Under the pieces are notes generated by a model, which did no database searches, was not told the origin of the DNA, and worked only from the letters and a program-made list of their open reading frames with translations. Made by a program: the position numbers and the translations under genes. Shown in pieces: positions 33,492-40,888 of a stretch of DNA of 40,888 nt (position 1 is the first letter of the stretch; every line of letters begins with the position of its first letter). Source of the stretch: Dehalococcoidia bacterium (GTDB lineage Bacteria > Chloroflexota > Dehalococcoidia > Dehalococcoidales > BS750m-G39); contig JAUWIX010000009.1 of NCBI GenBank assembly GCA_030608005.1, forward strand, positions 1 to 40,888. The letters run 5' to 3'.

Positions 33492-34256
33492 ATGAATTTT
33501 GAAAACATACTGCTGGAAAAGAAGGAGGGGGTGGCGAAGCTCATCATTAATAGACCACCGTTAAATATCTTGAATATTGACACCTTAGAGGAGATGAACC
33601 AAGCCCTGGCGGAGCTAAGGACGGATGACGAGGTAAAGGTGGTAGTGATTACTGGCGCTGGTGATAGAGCCTTTTCTGCTGGGGTAGATGTTGGTGACCA
33701 TCTGGGCGAGAAGCTACCCAAAATGGTGGAGGTATTCCATAAATTATTTATATCATTAATAGGGGTAGATAAGCCCACTATCGCCGTAGTCAATGGTGTT
33801 GCCCTGGGTGGGGGTTGTGAGATAGTGGCTGGCTGTGATATGGCTATCGCCTCAGAGAAGGCGCAACTGGGACAGCCGGAGGTTAAGCTGGGGGTATATC
33901 CTCCCCCAGCCTCAGTCCTCTTCCCCAGGCTTATAGGCAGACAAAAGGCATTTGAGCTTATTCTATCGGGCGATAGTGTCAGTGCTAAGGAAGCGGAGAG
34001 GATTGGTCTGGTAAATAAAGCCGTCCCTGAGGAGGAGTTTGAAAAGGCAACTGAGGAGTTTATCAGGCGGTTTACTGCTAATAGTGGGCTAACCCTGACC
34101 CAGGCCAGGCGGGCTCTTTATCATAATTTTGACCTGGAATTTCATAAGGCTATGGAAGTCACTGGCATTGATTCCACGCTGGTCATGGCGGGGAAGAATA
34201 GTGTTGAGGGGCTGACCGCCTTCTTGGAGAAGAGAAAGCCGGTCTGGATAAGGTAG
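33492..34256 (+). CDS. Crotonase-family hydratase, dienoyl-CoA hydratase-like
   Basis: A 254-residue crotonase. Glu110 (GGGCEIVAGCD) and Glu130 (GQPEVKLGV), 20 apart, suggest a working hydratase. The stretch PEVKLGVYPPPASVLFPRLIG resembles cyclohexa-1,5-diene-carbonyl-CoA hydratases of anaerobic aromatic degradation, but no benzoyl-CoA genes are in view, so this is only a resemblance. ATG at 33492 after GGGGGAGAG. 22 nt before the nnr gene, so probably co-transcribed with it. Distinct from the hydratase at 27.0 kb. Confidence 0.88.
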   Translation: MNFENILLEKKEGVAKLIINRPPLNILNIDTLEEMNQALAELRTDDEVKVVVITGAGDRAFSAGVDVGDHLGEKLPKMVEVFHKLFISLIGVDKPTIAVVNGVALGGGCEIVAGCDMAIASEKAQLGQPEVKLGVYPPPASVLFPRLIGRQKAFELILSGDSVSAKEAERIGLVNKAVPEEEFEKATEEFIRRFTANSGLTLTQARRALYHNFDLEFHKAMEVTGIDSTLVMAGKNSVEGLTAFLEKRKPVWIR

Positions 34257-34278
34257 CCTTTTTTGAAGGGAGATAGAG

Positions 34279-35838
34279 GTGAAAATTCTGACCACTATCC
34301 AGATGCGCCAGCTAGAGCAGAGTTGTGCCCAGATTGGTTTGCCCGCAGACGTGCTTATGGAAAATGCGGGCAAAGCCGTGGCTGAAGAGGTCAGGCAAAT
34401 CCTGGGCAATATTGACCAACGACATATTCTATTTCTAATTGGACCTGGTAACAATGGTGGGGATGGATTAGTCGCCGCTCGCCATCTTCATGACTGGGGA
34501 GCAAGGGTTACCATCTACCTCCTTGGACAGAGAGCAGCAGATGACCCAGAACTTAAGCCGATTCGGCAACGTCGCATCACTCGTGTTGAGGCGCTTAAAG
34601 ATGAAGACCTAGACAAGCTTGGTGGATTTCTGACCTCAGCCGATGCCGTTATTGATGCTCTATTTGGCACTGGTACCGCCCGCCCCTTCAGTGGTCACCT
34701 CCTGATGGTGCTGGACAAGGTGAACCGAGCCAGAAAGAAGCGTTTGAGGCTACGTATCATTGCTCTGGATTTGCCCTCAGGGCTCAACGCTAATAGTGGG
34801 GCGGTAGACCCTGGCTGCCTGTATGCTGATAATACTATAACCCTGGGGTTTCCCAAGCCAGGCTTATTCAAATTCCCCGGGGTAGAAAGGGTAGGTAAGT
34901 TAACCGTGGTTGATATTGGTATGCCCGAATATCTGGCAGAGGATGTAGCTACAGAATATATCACCGGCGAATGGGTTAAATCGGTTCTCCCTAGGCGTCC
35001 GCTTCAAGCTAATAAAGGGGACTTTGGCAGAGTCCTGGTGGTGGCTGGCTCCATAAATTATATTGGTGCCGCCTATCTTGCTTGCAGCGGTGCCCTACGA
35101 GTTGGGGCAGGATTGGTAACACTGGCTACAGCTATCAGACTACAGTCTATCCTAGCCTCAAAACTAACCGAGGTAACCTATCTCCCCTTACCTGAATCCC
35201 GTCCCGCCCTCATCTCCCCTGAAGCAGCCAAGCTGATACCCCAGCAATTCGACCGGTATAATGTCCTGCTTCTAGGCTGTGGACTGGGGCAGAGCCAGTC
35301 AGCAATAAAATTCATTAGGTCTATTCTTATCGGTAGGCATAAGCAGGCATTGCCGTCTTTAGTCCTTGATGCCGATGCGCTCAACACCCTGGCTAATACC
35401 CCAGGATGGTGGAAGCAGCTAACCACCGATGCCATACTTACCCCTCACCCGGGAGAAATGGCAAGGCTGGCTGGAATGACGGTGGAAGAGGTGCAGTCAG
35501 ACCGAGAAGGAATGGCTAAAAAGTGGGCTGCTGAATGGAATAAAACCATTGTCCTGAAAGGAGCCTATACCGTTATTGCCTCGCCACAAGGTCAAGCCAG
35601 AATCAGCCCCATAGCCAATCCCGGGCTGGCATCAGCCGGGACCGGTGATGTGCTAACTGGAGCCATAGCTGGACTGGTGGCACAAGGTCTATCGCTCTTT
35701 GATGCTGCTGCCTGTGGTGTATACCTCCATGGGGAAGCTGGTGAAATGGTTAAGGCTAGGCTAGGCGATGCTGGTATGATTGCTACTGACCTTTTGCCGG
35801 AACTGCCTCAAGTTATTAAGCGGTTAAAGGAAAATTAG
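34279..35838 (+). CDS. nnr: Bifunctional NAD(P)H-hydrate epimerase / dehydratase
   Basis: A 519-residue repair enzyme for damaged NAD(P)H. The N-terminal YjeF/NnrE domain (1-~225) has IGPGNNGGDGLVAARHL at 54-70 and DALFGTG near 126-132. The C-terminal NnrD kinase-like domain (~235-515) has NKGDFGRVLVVAGS, TPHPGEMARL near 388-397 and the ADP/ATP-binding NPGLASAGTGDVLTG at 447-461. It epimerises R-NAD(P)HX and dehydrates the S form. GTG start at 34279 with AGAGG-like site. The coaX gene follows 6 nt after its stop, a common linkage of cofactor genes. Confidence 0.95.
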   Translation: MKILTTIQMRQLEQSCAQIGLPADVLMENAGKAVAEEVRQILGNIDQRHILFLIGPGNNGGDGLVAARHLHDWGARVTIYLLGQRAADDPELKPIRQRRITRVEALKDEDLDKLGGFLTSADAVIDALFGTGTARPFSGHLLMVLDKVNRARKKRLRLRIIALDLPSGLNANSGAVDPGCLYADNTITLGFPKPGLFKFPGVERVGKLTVVDIGMPEYLAEDVATEYITGEWVKSVLPRRPLQANKGDFGRVLVVAGSINYIGAAYLACSGALRVGAGLVTLATAIRLQSILASKLTEVTYLPLPESRPALISPEAAKLIPQQFDRYNVLLLGCGLGQSQSAIKFIRSILIGRHKQALPSLVLDADALNTLANTPGWWKQLTTDAILTPHPGEMARLAGMTVEEVQSDREGMAKKWAAEWNKTIVLKGAYTVIASPQGQARISPIANPGLASAGTGDVLTGAIAGLVAQGLSLFDAAACGVYLHGEAGEMVKARLGDAGMIATDLLPELPQVIKRLKEN

Positions 35839-35844
35839 GATGCC

Positions 35845-36612
35845 ATGTTATTAGCCGTTGATATAGGGAATACTGACATTACCTTAGGTGTTTTTGAAGG
35901 CGAGGAGCTTCATGCCACCTGGCATATGGCTACTGGCATCCACCGCATGGCAGATGAGTATGCAGCTTTGCTGCTTAACCTGCTGCGCCACCAGGGTTTA
36001 GACGCATCTGATATTAAGGCGATAGCCTTATGCAGCGTTGTCCCTCCATTGATATCCACCTTTGATGAGCTATTTCAACGCTATTTTCATCTCTCGCCAT
36101 TGGTGGTTGGGGCAGGGGTCAAGACTGGGGTACGCATCAGGATGGATAATCCCAGGGAGGTTGGTGCCGACCGCATTGTAAACGCCGCCGCCGCCCATCG
36201 CCTCTATGGTGGTCCGGTAATTATCACTGACCTGGGCACAGCCACTACCTTTGATACTGTATCCAAAGAGGGCGACTATCTGGGAGGGGCTATCGCCCCC
36301 GGCATAATGACTGCTGCTGAGGTTTTATTTACCCGGGCAGCAATGCTGCCCAGAGTGGAGTTAACTCGTCCTAAACATGCTATTGGCACCAATACCATTG
36401 CTGCCATGCAGTCGGGGATTATCTTCGGCTATGTAGGACTTATTGAGGGCATAGTAGCTCGTATCCAACAAGAATTAGGAGAAAAGGCTAAGGTGGTAGC
36501 TACCGGGGGCATGGCTAAACTCATAGCTAAGGAAACAGCGGTAATTGATGTGGTAAACACCAACTTGACGCTGATTGGATTAAGGCTTATCTACCTGATG
36601 AATAAAGCTTAG
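35845..36612 (+). CDS. coaX: Type III pantothenate kinase
   Basis: A 255-residue ASKHA-fold kinase phosphorylating pantothenate, the first committed step to coenzyme A. The P-loop is DIGNT at 6-10, GADR at 107-110 carries the catalytic Asp109, and DLGTATTFD at 129-137 is the third phosphate motif; the GAIAPG segment follows. Type III enzymes are typically insensitive to CoA feedback and need a monovalent cation. ATG at 35845; another ATG at 35841 is out of frame. Followed, after a repeat insertion, by coaBC of the same pathway. Confidence 0.95.
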   Translation: MLLAVDIGNTDITLGVFEGEELHATWHMATGIHRMADEYAALLLNLLRHQGLDASDIKAIALCSVVPPLISTFDELFQRYFHLSPLVVGAGVKTGVRIRMDNPREVGADRIVNAAAAHRLYGGPVIITDLGTATTFDTVSKEGDYLGGAIAPGIMTAAEVLFTRAAMLPRVELTRPKHAIGTNTIAAMQSGIIFGYVGLIEGIVARIQQELGEKAKVVATGGMAKLIAKETAVIDVVNTNLTLIGLRLIYLMNKA

Positions 36613-36663
36613 CTTGGTAAGGAGGTTTTTATTAGGGGTAGATTGAAGGGGCGAATTATACGG

Positions 36664-36810
36664 GGTTCCCCGCAAAAACGCAGTTTTTGTGGGGTGAAAA
36701 GCCCCAGATACATTGTAGGGAGCTTTAGAGGGACTTCGTCCCTCTTCAGAAAAAATCTTCCCCTTCCCCTTGTCAAGGGGAAGGGGATACAGGGGATGGG
36801 GTTCTAAGAA
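36664..36810. repeat. Hairpin-rich repeat, copy C
   Basis: It contains a stem CCCCGCAAAAAC/GTTTTTGTGGGG with a GCA loop (36668-36694, one G-T pair), then AGAGGGAC/GTCCCTCT and CCCCTTCCCCTTG/CAAGGGGAAGGGG, ending in GGGGATGGGGTTCTAAG. It separates coaX from coaBC. An orphan AAGGAGG ribosome site without a reading frame stands just left of it at 36619-36625. Confidence 0.6.
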
Positions 36811-36824
36811 TTAAGGGGGCAATA

Positions 36825-38024
36825 ATGCTAGCTGACAAGACTATAGTATTGGGCATAACCGGGAGTATAGCCGCCTACAAGGCAGCAGATATCGCCAGTA
36901 AGTTAACTCAAGCCGGGGCTAAGGTTGAGGTGGTTATGACCGACTCAGCTACCAAATTTGTAGCCCCGCTCACCCTTCGCAGCATTACTGGCAGACCGGT
37001 GATAACCGACATGTTTGAGCCAGCCGCTGAGTTCAAAATTGGGCATATAGCCCTAGCCGAGGCGGCTGATGTGGTGGTTATTGCCCCAGCTACTGCCAAT
37101 ACCATCGCTAAACTAGCCGCCGGTATTGCTGATGATATGCTTACCTGCGTTGTGCTGGCGACTAAAGCCCCAATTATTCTGGCACCAGCAATGAATGTTA
37201 ATATGTTTGAGAATTCCATCACCCAAGATAACCTGGCTAAACTTAAAGCCAGAGGCTTTACTATTGTTGACCCTGCCTCTGGTCGTTTAACCTCAGGCAA
37301 GATAGGTTTGGGGCGTCTGGCTGATATTGACAAAATCATAGGCATTATAAAGCAAGTATTGGGCAGAAGCGGTGACCTGGCAGGTAAACGCCTGGTGGTT
37401 ACTGCCGGTGGTACCCAGGAACCCATTGACCCTGCTCGCCATATTGGGAATCGCTCCTCAGGTAAAATGGGTTATGCCATGGCTGAGGCAGCTAGAGACA
37501 GGGGGGCAAGGGTAACCCTGATTACTGCCCCCACCTCCCTTCTAGAACCGATAGGTATGGAGGTTGTCCATATTGAAACTGCTGCCCAGATGAAGGAGGC
37601 GGTGGCTAGGGCTGTAGCTCAAGCTGATGCTCTGATTATGGCTGCTGCTGTAGCTGACTACCAGCCAAAGGCAGTAGCTAAGGCTAAGATTAAAAAGGAG
37701 AGCCCTAGTTTAACTCTGGAGCTAATCAGAACGCCGGATATTCTGACTGAGGTAAAGGGCGACTTCCTCAAGGTTGGCTTCGCCGCCGAGAGCCAGGATA
37801 TAGTAGCTAATGCCAGGCAAAAACTTGAGAAAAAGAAGCTTGACCTCATTGTAGCCAATGATATTACCGACAAAGAGAGTGCCTTCGGCGCTGATACCAA
37901 TAAAGTAACCCTGATTGACCGAGATGGTAAAGTGGATAGTCTGCCCCTGCTAACCAAAAGAGAGGTAGCTGATAAGATACTGGATAGGGTGGTGGGGTTT
38001 TTAGCCAAGAAAGCCAGAAAGTAG
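36825..38024 (+). CDS. coaBC: Bifunctional phosphopantothenoylcysteine decarboxylase / phosphopantothenate-cysteine ligase
   Basis: A 399-residue Dfp-type enzyme for steps two and three of CoA synthesis. CoaC half (1-~178): flavin-binding GITGSIAAYKA at 10-20, catalytic His74 (IGHIALAEAAD) and PAMN at 121-124. The segment that carries the catalytic Cys in E. coli (ACGDxGxGR) reads TSGKIGLGR here, so Ser157 replaces it. CoaB half (~185-399): VVTAGGTQEPIDPARHIGNRSSGKMG (two blocks), AAAVADYQP and KIKK at 288-291. ATG at 36825 with AGGGGG upstream. The 5' neighbour coaX belongs to the same pathway. Confidence 0.94.
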   Translation: MLADKTIVLGITGSIAAYKAADIASKLTQAGAKVEVVMTDSATKFVAPLTLRSITGRPVITDMFEPAAEFKIGHIALAEAADVVVIAPATANTIAKLAAGIADDMLTCVVLATKAPIILAPAMNVNMFENSITQDNLAKLKARGFTIVDPASGRLTSGKIGLGRLADIDKIIGIIKQVLGRSGDLAGKRLVVTAGGTQEPIDPARHIGNRSSGKMGYAMAEAARDRGARVTLITAPTSLLEPIGMEVVHIETAAQMKEAVARAVAQADALIMAAAVADYQPKAVAKAKIKKESPSLTLELIRTPDILTEVKGDFLKVGFAAESQDIVANARQKLEKKKLDLIVANDITDKESAFGADTNKVTLIDRDGKVDSLPLLTKREVADKILDRVVGFLAKKARK

Positions 38025-38071
38025 TAAAATGTTACTGATCAAGCCCTGAGATGGGGGCTATGGGAGGGAAT

Positions 38072-38764
38072 ATGGCAACTTCCAATAATGGGTTGAATGG
38101 ATGGCGCACTAGACCTACATATACTGTAGCCCAAGCGGCGAAACTCGCAAGCACGTCCTCGGCTACTGTAAGACGTTGGTTATATGGGTACGAGAGCGAA
38201 AGGGCACGGATGCGTCCTGTCTTCGGGATTAAAAAGAAGACTAAAGAAGCAAGCGTTGAGATTTCGTTCCTTCAATTAGCTGAAATCGTAGTGGTAAGTC
38301 GCTTTCGCCATAGGTATGTCAAGCTTGAGCGACTACGGCGGGCACATCGTTATGCATGTGATTCCCTTCATATAGATTACCCATTCGCTTGGTTAAAACT
38401 CAAGACAGATGGTGCTCATGTACTGAGTGTGTTCCAAGAACAAGAACCTGGTGAAAGGCTTGTATCTCTCGACCAGTATGGTCAATTTACTCTTCCGGGG
38501 GATGTGGTCAAAACGCTAGAATTGTTTGATTATGAGGAAGAGTTCGCTGCACGTTGGTTCCCAATTGGAAGACATGTTCCGATTGTTATTGACCCCCGAT
38601 ATGGTGCTGGCAAACCAACTATCCCCGAGAGGCGACTCACAGTCGAAACAATTTACAAGCGTTGGAGAGCTGGGCAGACCATAAAGTTCATCGCTTCGGA
38701 CTTTAAGTTACTCCCATCTCTAGTGGAGACTACTCTCCAATATGCGGAGAATTACATTACGTGA
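38072..38764 (+). CDS. VapB45-like antitoxin (MerR-type HTH + DUF433)
   Basis: About 230 residues in two parts. An N-terminal MerR-like helix-turn-helix (TVAQAAKLASTSSATVRRWLYG) would bind its own promoter. A middle region follows, then a C-terminal DUF433-type domain (LTVETIYKRWRAGQTIKFIASD, then LVETTLQYAE). Domain order and size match M. tuberculosis VapB45 (Rv2018). I chose the ATG at 38072 with GGGAGGG just upstream; in-frame ATGs at 38051 and 38060 lack a site. The toxin gene start overlaps its stop by 4 bp. Codon use looks more mixed than in neighbours, in line with a mobile defence or addiction module. Confidence 0.78.
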   Translation: MATSNNGLNGWRTRPTYTVAQAAKLASTSSATVRRWLYGYESERARMRPVFGIKKKTKEASVEISFLQLAEIVVVSRFRHRYVKLERLRRAHRYACDSLHIDYPFAWLKLKTDGAHVLSVFQEQEPGERLVSLDQYGQFTLPGDVVKTLELFDYEEEFAARWFPIGRHVPIVIDPRYGAGKPTIPERRLTVETIYKRWRAGQTIKFIASDFKLLPSLVETTLQYAENYIT

Positions 38765-39141
38765 TATTGCTCTGCGATGAGGATGTAGGAACCAAAGTCC
38801 CGAAAGCGCTAAAGCTTGTTGGTATCAAGAATGTCAAGTCAATGGCTGACAGCGGCTTCGGACTAGGCAAGGATGATGTTGAATGGCTCAGGGATGTCGG
38901 CAAAAGGGGGTGGCTTGCCTTTAGTTGTAACAAGAAGATGCTCGATGTACCACGGGAACGGGATACTATCATTGCAGAGAAAGTGGGTATAGTGTTTCTG
39001 ACTAGCGGACAGGAGTATCTACAGCAAGTATTGCGATTGCTCCTTAATAAATGGAAATGGCTGGAACATATTGACCAAACAACACCACGACCATTTGCCT
39101 ATTTTCTCTATCCATACGGTCGTACACGTAAGGTGCTCTAG
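38761..39141 (+). CDS. VapC45-like PIN-fold toxin
   Basis: A 126-residue protein beginning ILLCDEDVGTKVPKAL, where Asp/Glu residues near positions 6-8 match the first acidic cluster of PIN-like nucleases (DUF5615/VapC45 type). Later acidic residues include D39/D40 (KDDVEWL) and the RERDTI segment. The expected product is an endoribonuclease neutralised by the upstream gene's protein. GTG start at 38761 overlapping the antitoxin TGA (GTGA), the usual coupled TA layout. The canonical PIN Asp set cannot be fully assigned by eye, so activity is not certain. Confidence 0.75.
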   Translation: MILLCDEDVGTKVPKALKLVGIKNVKSMADSGFGLGKDDVEWLRDVGKRGWLAFSCNKKMLDVPRERDTIIAEKVGIVFLTSGQEYLQQVLRLLLNKWKWLEHIDQTTPRPFAYFLYPYGRTRKVL

Positions 39142-39213
39142 CAGCATGAGCCTCGCCCTATACTTGTCTAGATGGGATAATTACCTAAAATTTTAAATGA
39201 GCAGAAAGAGAGT

Positions 39214-39356
39214 GCTTAGCAACCCATTCTCCCATCCTCTTTTAAGGAAAGAACTACAAACGGAGAGTCAAAGAGAGGCGAAGCCTCTCTTAAAAGACCT
39301 CCTCCCCCTCCCTTTCAAAGGGAGGGGGGATACAGGGGGTGAGGTTGATAAGTAAT
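39214..39356. repeat. Hairpin-rich repeat, copy D (most complete)
   Basis: The left end CTTAGCAACCCATTCTCCC and the right end GGGGGTGAGGTTGATAAGTA are imperfect inverted repeats. Inside are AAGAGAGGC/GCCTCTCTT and CCCCCTCCCTTT/AAAGGGAGGGGG stems, closely matching copy B at 26.77-26.85 kb. It lies between the toxin gene and valS. Confidence 0.65.
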
Positions 39357-39372
39357 ACCTAGAAAGGCGAGT

Positions 39373-40888
39373 ATGACAGAAGCGCTTGATGTCCAATATG
39401 AAATGCCCAAAGCCTATGAGCCGGGGAAGGTAGAACAGAAGTGGTATAAGTTCTGGCTGGAGAAGGGCTACTTCAAACCCAAGATAGACCCAGAAAAGAA
39501 GCCCTTTGTCATCATCATGCCCCCGCCTAATGTCACCGGCGAGCTCCACATCGGGCATGCCTTAACCGCTACTTTAGAGGACATTATGACCCGCTGGCAT
39601 CGGATGAAGGGTGAGCCTACCTTATGGCTTCCCGGTGTTGACCATGCTGGCATTGCTGCTCAGGTAGTGGTAGAGCAACTACTGGCTGTAGAGGGGCTAG
39701 GCCGGCACCAGTTGGGCAGGGATAAATTTATAGAGAGAATGAAACAGTGGGCAAGCAAGTGCCGAACCACTATTGCTGGGCAGCACCAGAGACTGGGTGC
39801 TTCCTGCGACTGGAGCCGGGAGAAATTTACCTTGGATGAGGGACCGAGCCTGGCAGTGCGTACTGCCTTTGTCCGTCTGTATGACAGAGGTTTAATCTAC
39901 CGCGGGGAGCGGATTATCAACTGGTGCCCTCGCTGTGCTACCGCCCTCTCTGACCTTGAGGTAGACCACAAAGAGGTAATGGGGTATCTATATTATGTTC
40001 GTTACCCCCTAGCTGGAGGCAATAAAGAATCTATAACCGTGGCTACCACCCGTCCTGAGACTATACTTGGTGATACCGCTGTAGCTGTCAATCCCAGGGA
40101 CGAGCGGTTCAAGGCTATGCTTGGTAAAGAGGCCATCCTTCCCGCAGTTAATAGGGCGATACCTATTATAGCTGATGAAGCCGTTGACCCTGACTTTGGC
40201 ACCGGAGCGGTAAAAATCACCCCTGCCCATGACCCGGTGGACTTTGACATAGCTCAGCGGCAAGGACTGCCCTTGGTAAATATACTAAACCTGGACGCCA
40301 CTATGAATGAAAACGCCGGGCCATATGCCGGGCTTGACCGTTTTGACTGCCGTCGGGCTATACTGGCTGACTTGGAAAAGGATGGGCTTCTGGTCAAGGT
40401 TGAGCCCTATACCCATTCAGTGGGACATTGCGACCGTTGCCAGGTGGTTATTGAGCCAATAGCCAGTAAGCAATGGTTTATCAATACCCAGCCCTTGGCT
40501 CAAGCTGCTATCAAAGCCGTCCTTGATGGGCGTATTGCCATCATCCCCCGGCGCATGACTAAGGTCTACCTCAACTGGATGGAGAATATTCGTGACTGGT
40601 GCATTAGTCGCCAGCTATGGTGGGGGCACCGAATCCCGGTGTGGTATTGCCACGACTGTGGCGAATTAACAGTAACCATTAACGATGCCAAGCAGTGCAG
40701 TCACTGCGGCTCGCCCAATATAGAGCAAGACCCCGATGTTCTTGATACCTGGTTTAGCTCGGCGCTATGGACTCACTCTACCCTGGGCTGGCCCGATGAT
40801 ACCGAAGAGTTGGGCTATTTCTACCCCACCGCAGTAATGGAAACCGGCTATGACATCCTCTTCTTCTGGGTAGCCAGAATGATTATGA
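39373..40888 (+). CDS. valS: Valine-tRNA ligase (partial, runs off the window)
   Basis: 505 codons of a class I synthetase that charges tRNA-Val and edits threonine. The ATG at 39373 starts MTEALDVQYEMPKAYEP, and KWYKFW follows. The signature HIGH lies in PPPNVTGELHIGHALT near residues 54-69. The CP1 editing domain is represented by VATTRPETILGDTAVAV and GTGAVKITPAHDPVD; WCISRQLWWGHRIPVWYC marks the return to the catalytic domain. The KMSKS motif and the C-terminus lie beyond the window end. It sits on the same replicon stretch as the broken tRNA-Val gene, though 33 kb away. Confidence 0.95.
   Translation, partial: MTEALDVQYEMPKAYEPGKVEQKWYKFWLEKGYFKPKIDPEKKPFVIIMPPPNVTGELHIGHALTATLEDIMTRWHRMKGEPTLWLPGVDHAGIAAQVVVEQLLAVEGLGRHQLGRDKFIERMKQWASKCRTTIAGQHQRLGASCDWSREKFTLDEGPSLAVRTAFVRLYDRGLIYRGERIINWCPRCATALSDLEVDHKEVMGYLYYVRYPLAGGNKESITVATTRPETILGDTAVAVNPRDERFKAMLGKEAILPAVNRAIPIIADEAVDPDFGTGAVKITPAHDPVDFDIAQRQGLPLVNILNLDATMNENAGPYAGLDRFDCRRAILADLEKDGLLVKVEPYTHSVGHCDRCQVVIEPIASKQWFINTQPLAQAAIKAVLDGRIAIIPRRMTKVYLNWMENIRDWCISRQLWWGHRIPVWYCHDCGELTVTINDAKQCSHCGSPNIEQDPDVLDTWFSSALWTHSTLGWPDDTEELGYFYPTAVMETGYDILFFWVARMIM

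Noticed and set aside
36908-37426. A 172-codon minus-strand frame opposite coaBC
   Set aside because: Antisense of a well-recognised enzyme; Ala/Ser/Thr-rich shadow with no independent signal.

Overview
The window is bacterial chromosome. Its core is one very long minus-strand ribosomal-protein superoperon (26.4 down to 6.7 kb) that joins str, S10, spc and alpha operon genes with truA-rplM-rpsI. Gene order, the zinc-ribbon forms of S14, L36, S4 and L24, frequent GTG/TTG starts and the adjoining acyl-CoA genes suggest an uncultured Chloroflexota, most likely Dehalococcoidia-like. That placement is inference from gene content and protein style; no phylogeny was run.

Layout. (1) 1-6.5 kb is an accessory, gene-sparse segment. 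It holds a Lys/Glu-rich coiled-coil protein, a MoxR-type AAA+ ATPase with a CoxE-like VWA partner under a clear promoter, a ~1 kb unit bounded by 19-bp inverted repeats and carrying a winged-helix regulator, several orphan or broken small genes, and a complete tyrosine recombinase. The recombinase gene faces a tRNA-Val(UAC) gene cut exactly at its anticodon loop, so this segment looks like one end of an integrated element or its scar. (2) 6.48-6.66 kb has intact tRNA-Arg(GCG) and tRNA-Leu(CAG) genes with their own promoter. (3) 6.7-26.4 kb is the superoperon, with tightly packed or overlapping genes. tuf is absent from its usual place between fusA and rpsJ. Transcription should start at a near-consensus promoter at about 26.55 kb, and the leader carries a perfect 11-bp hairpin capped by a cUACGg tetraloop. 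(4) 27.0-30.0 kb, plus strand, encodes enoyl-CoA hydratase, 3-hydroxyacyl-CoA dehydrogenase and thiolase, three successive beta-oxidation steps. (5) 30.0-34.3 kb has a CorA-type metal transporter, a YhhQ-like queuosine-precursor transporter, an MBL-fold hydrolase, a Mut7-C nuclease-like protein and a second crotonase. (6) 34.3-38.0 kb has the NAD(P)H-hydrate repair enzyme Nnr, then two coenzyme A genes, coaX and coaBC. (7) 38.05-39.14 kb is a VapBC45-like toxin-antitoxin pair. (8) valS starts at 39.37 kb and runs off the window.

A family of short hairpin-rich repeats with related ends, resembling MITE or REP elements, occupies five intergenic gaps between 26.6 and 39.4 kb and is absent from the ribosomal operon. 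The metabolic genes fit a lifestyle that turns over acyl-CoA: the CoA synthesis genes supply the carrier, the crotonase, dehydrogenase and thiolase set processes the acyl chain, and Nnr protects the NAD(P)H pool. I found no CRISPR array, rRNA gene or obviously new multi-gene system. The best candidates for something undescribed are the inverted-repeat-bounded regulator unit (3.04-4.03 kb), the recombinase/tRNA-Val junction, the tetraloop leader of rpsL and the probable AUA start of the Mut7-C gene.
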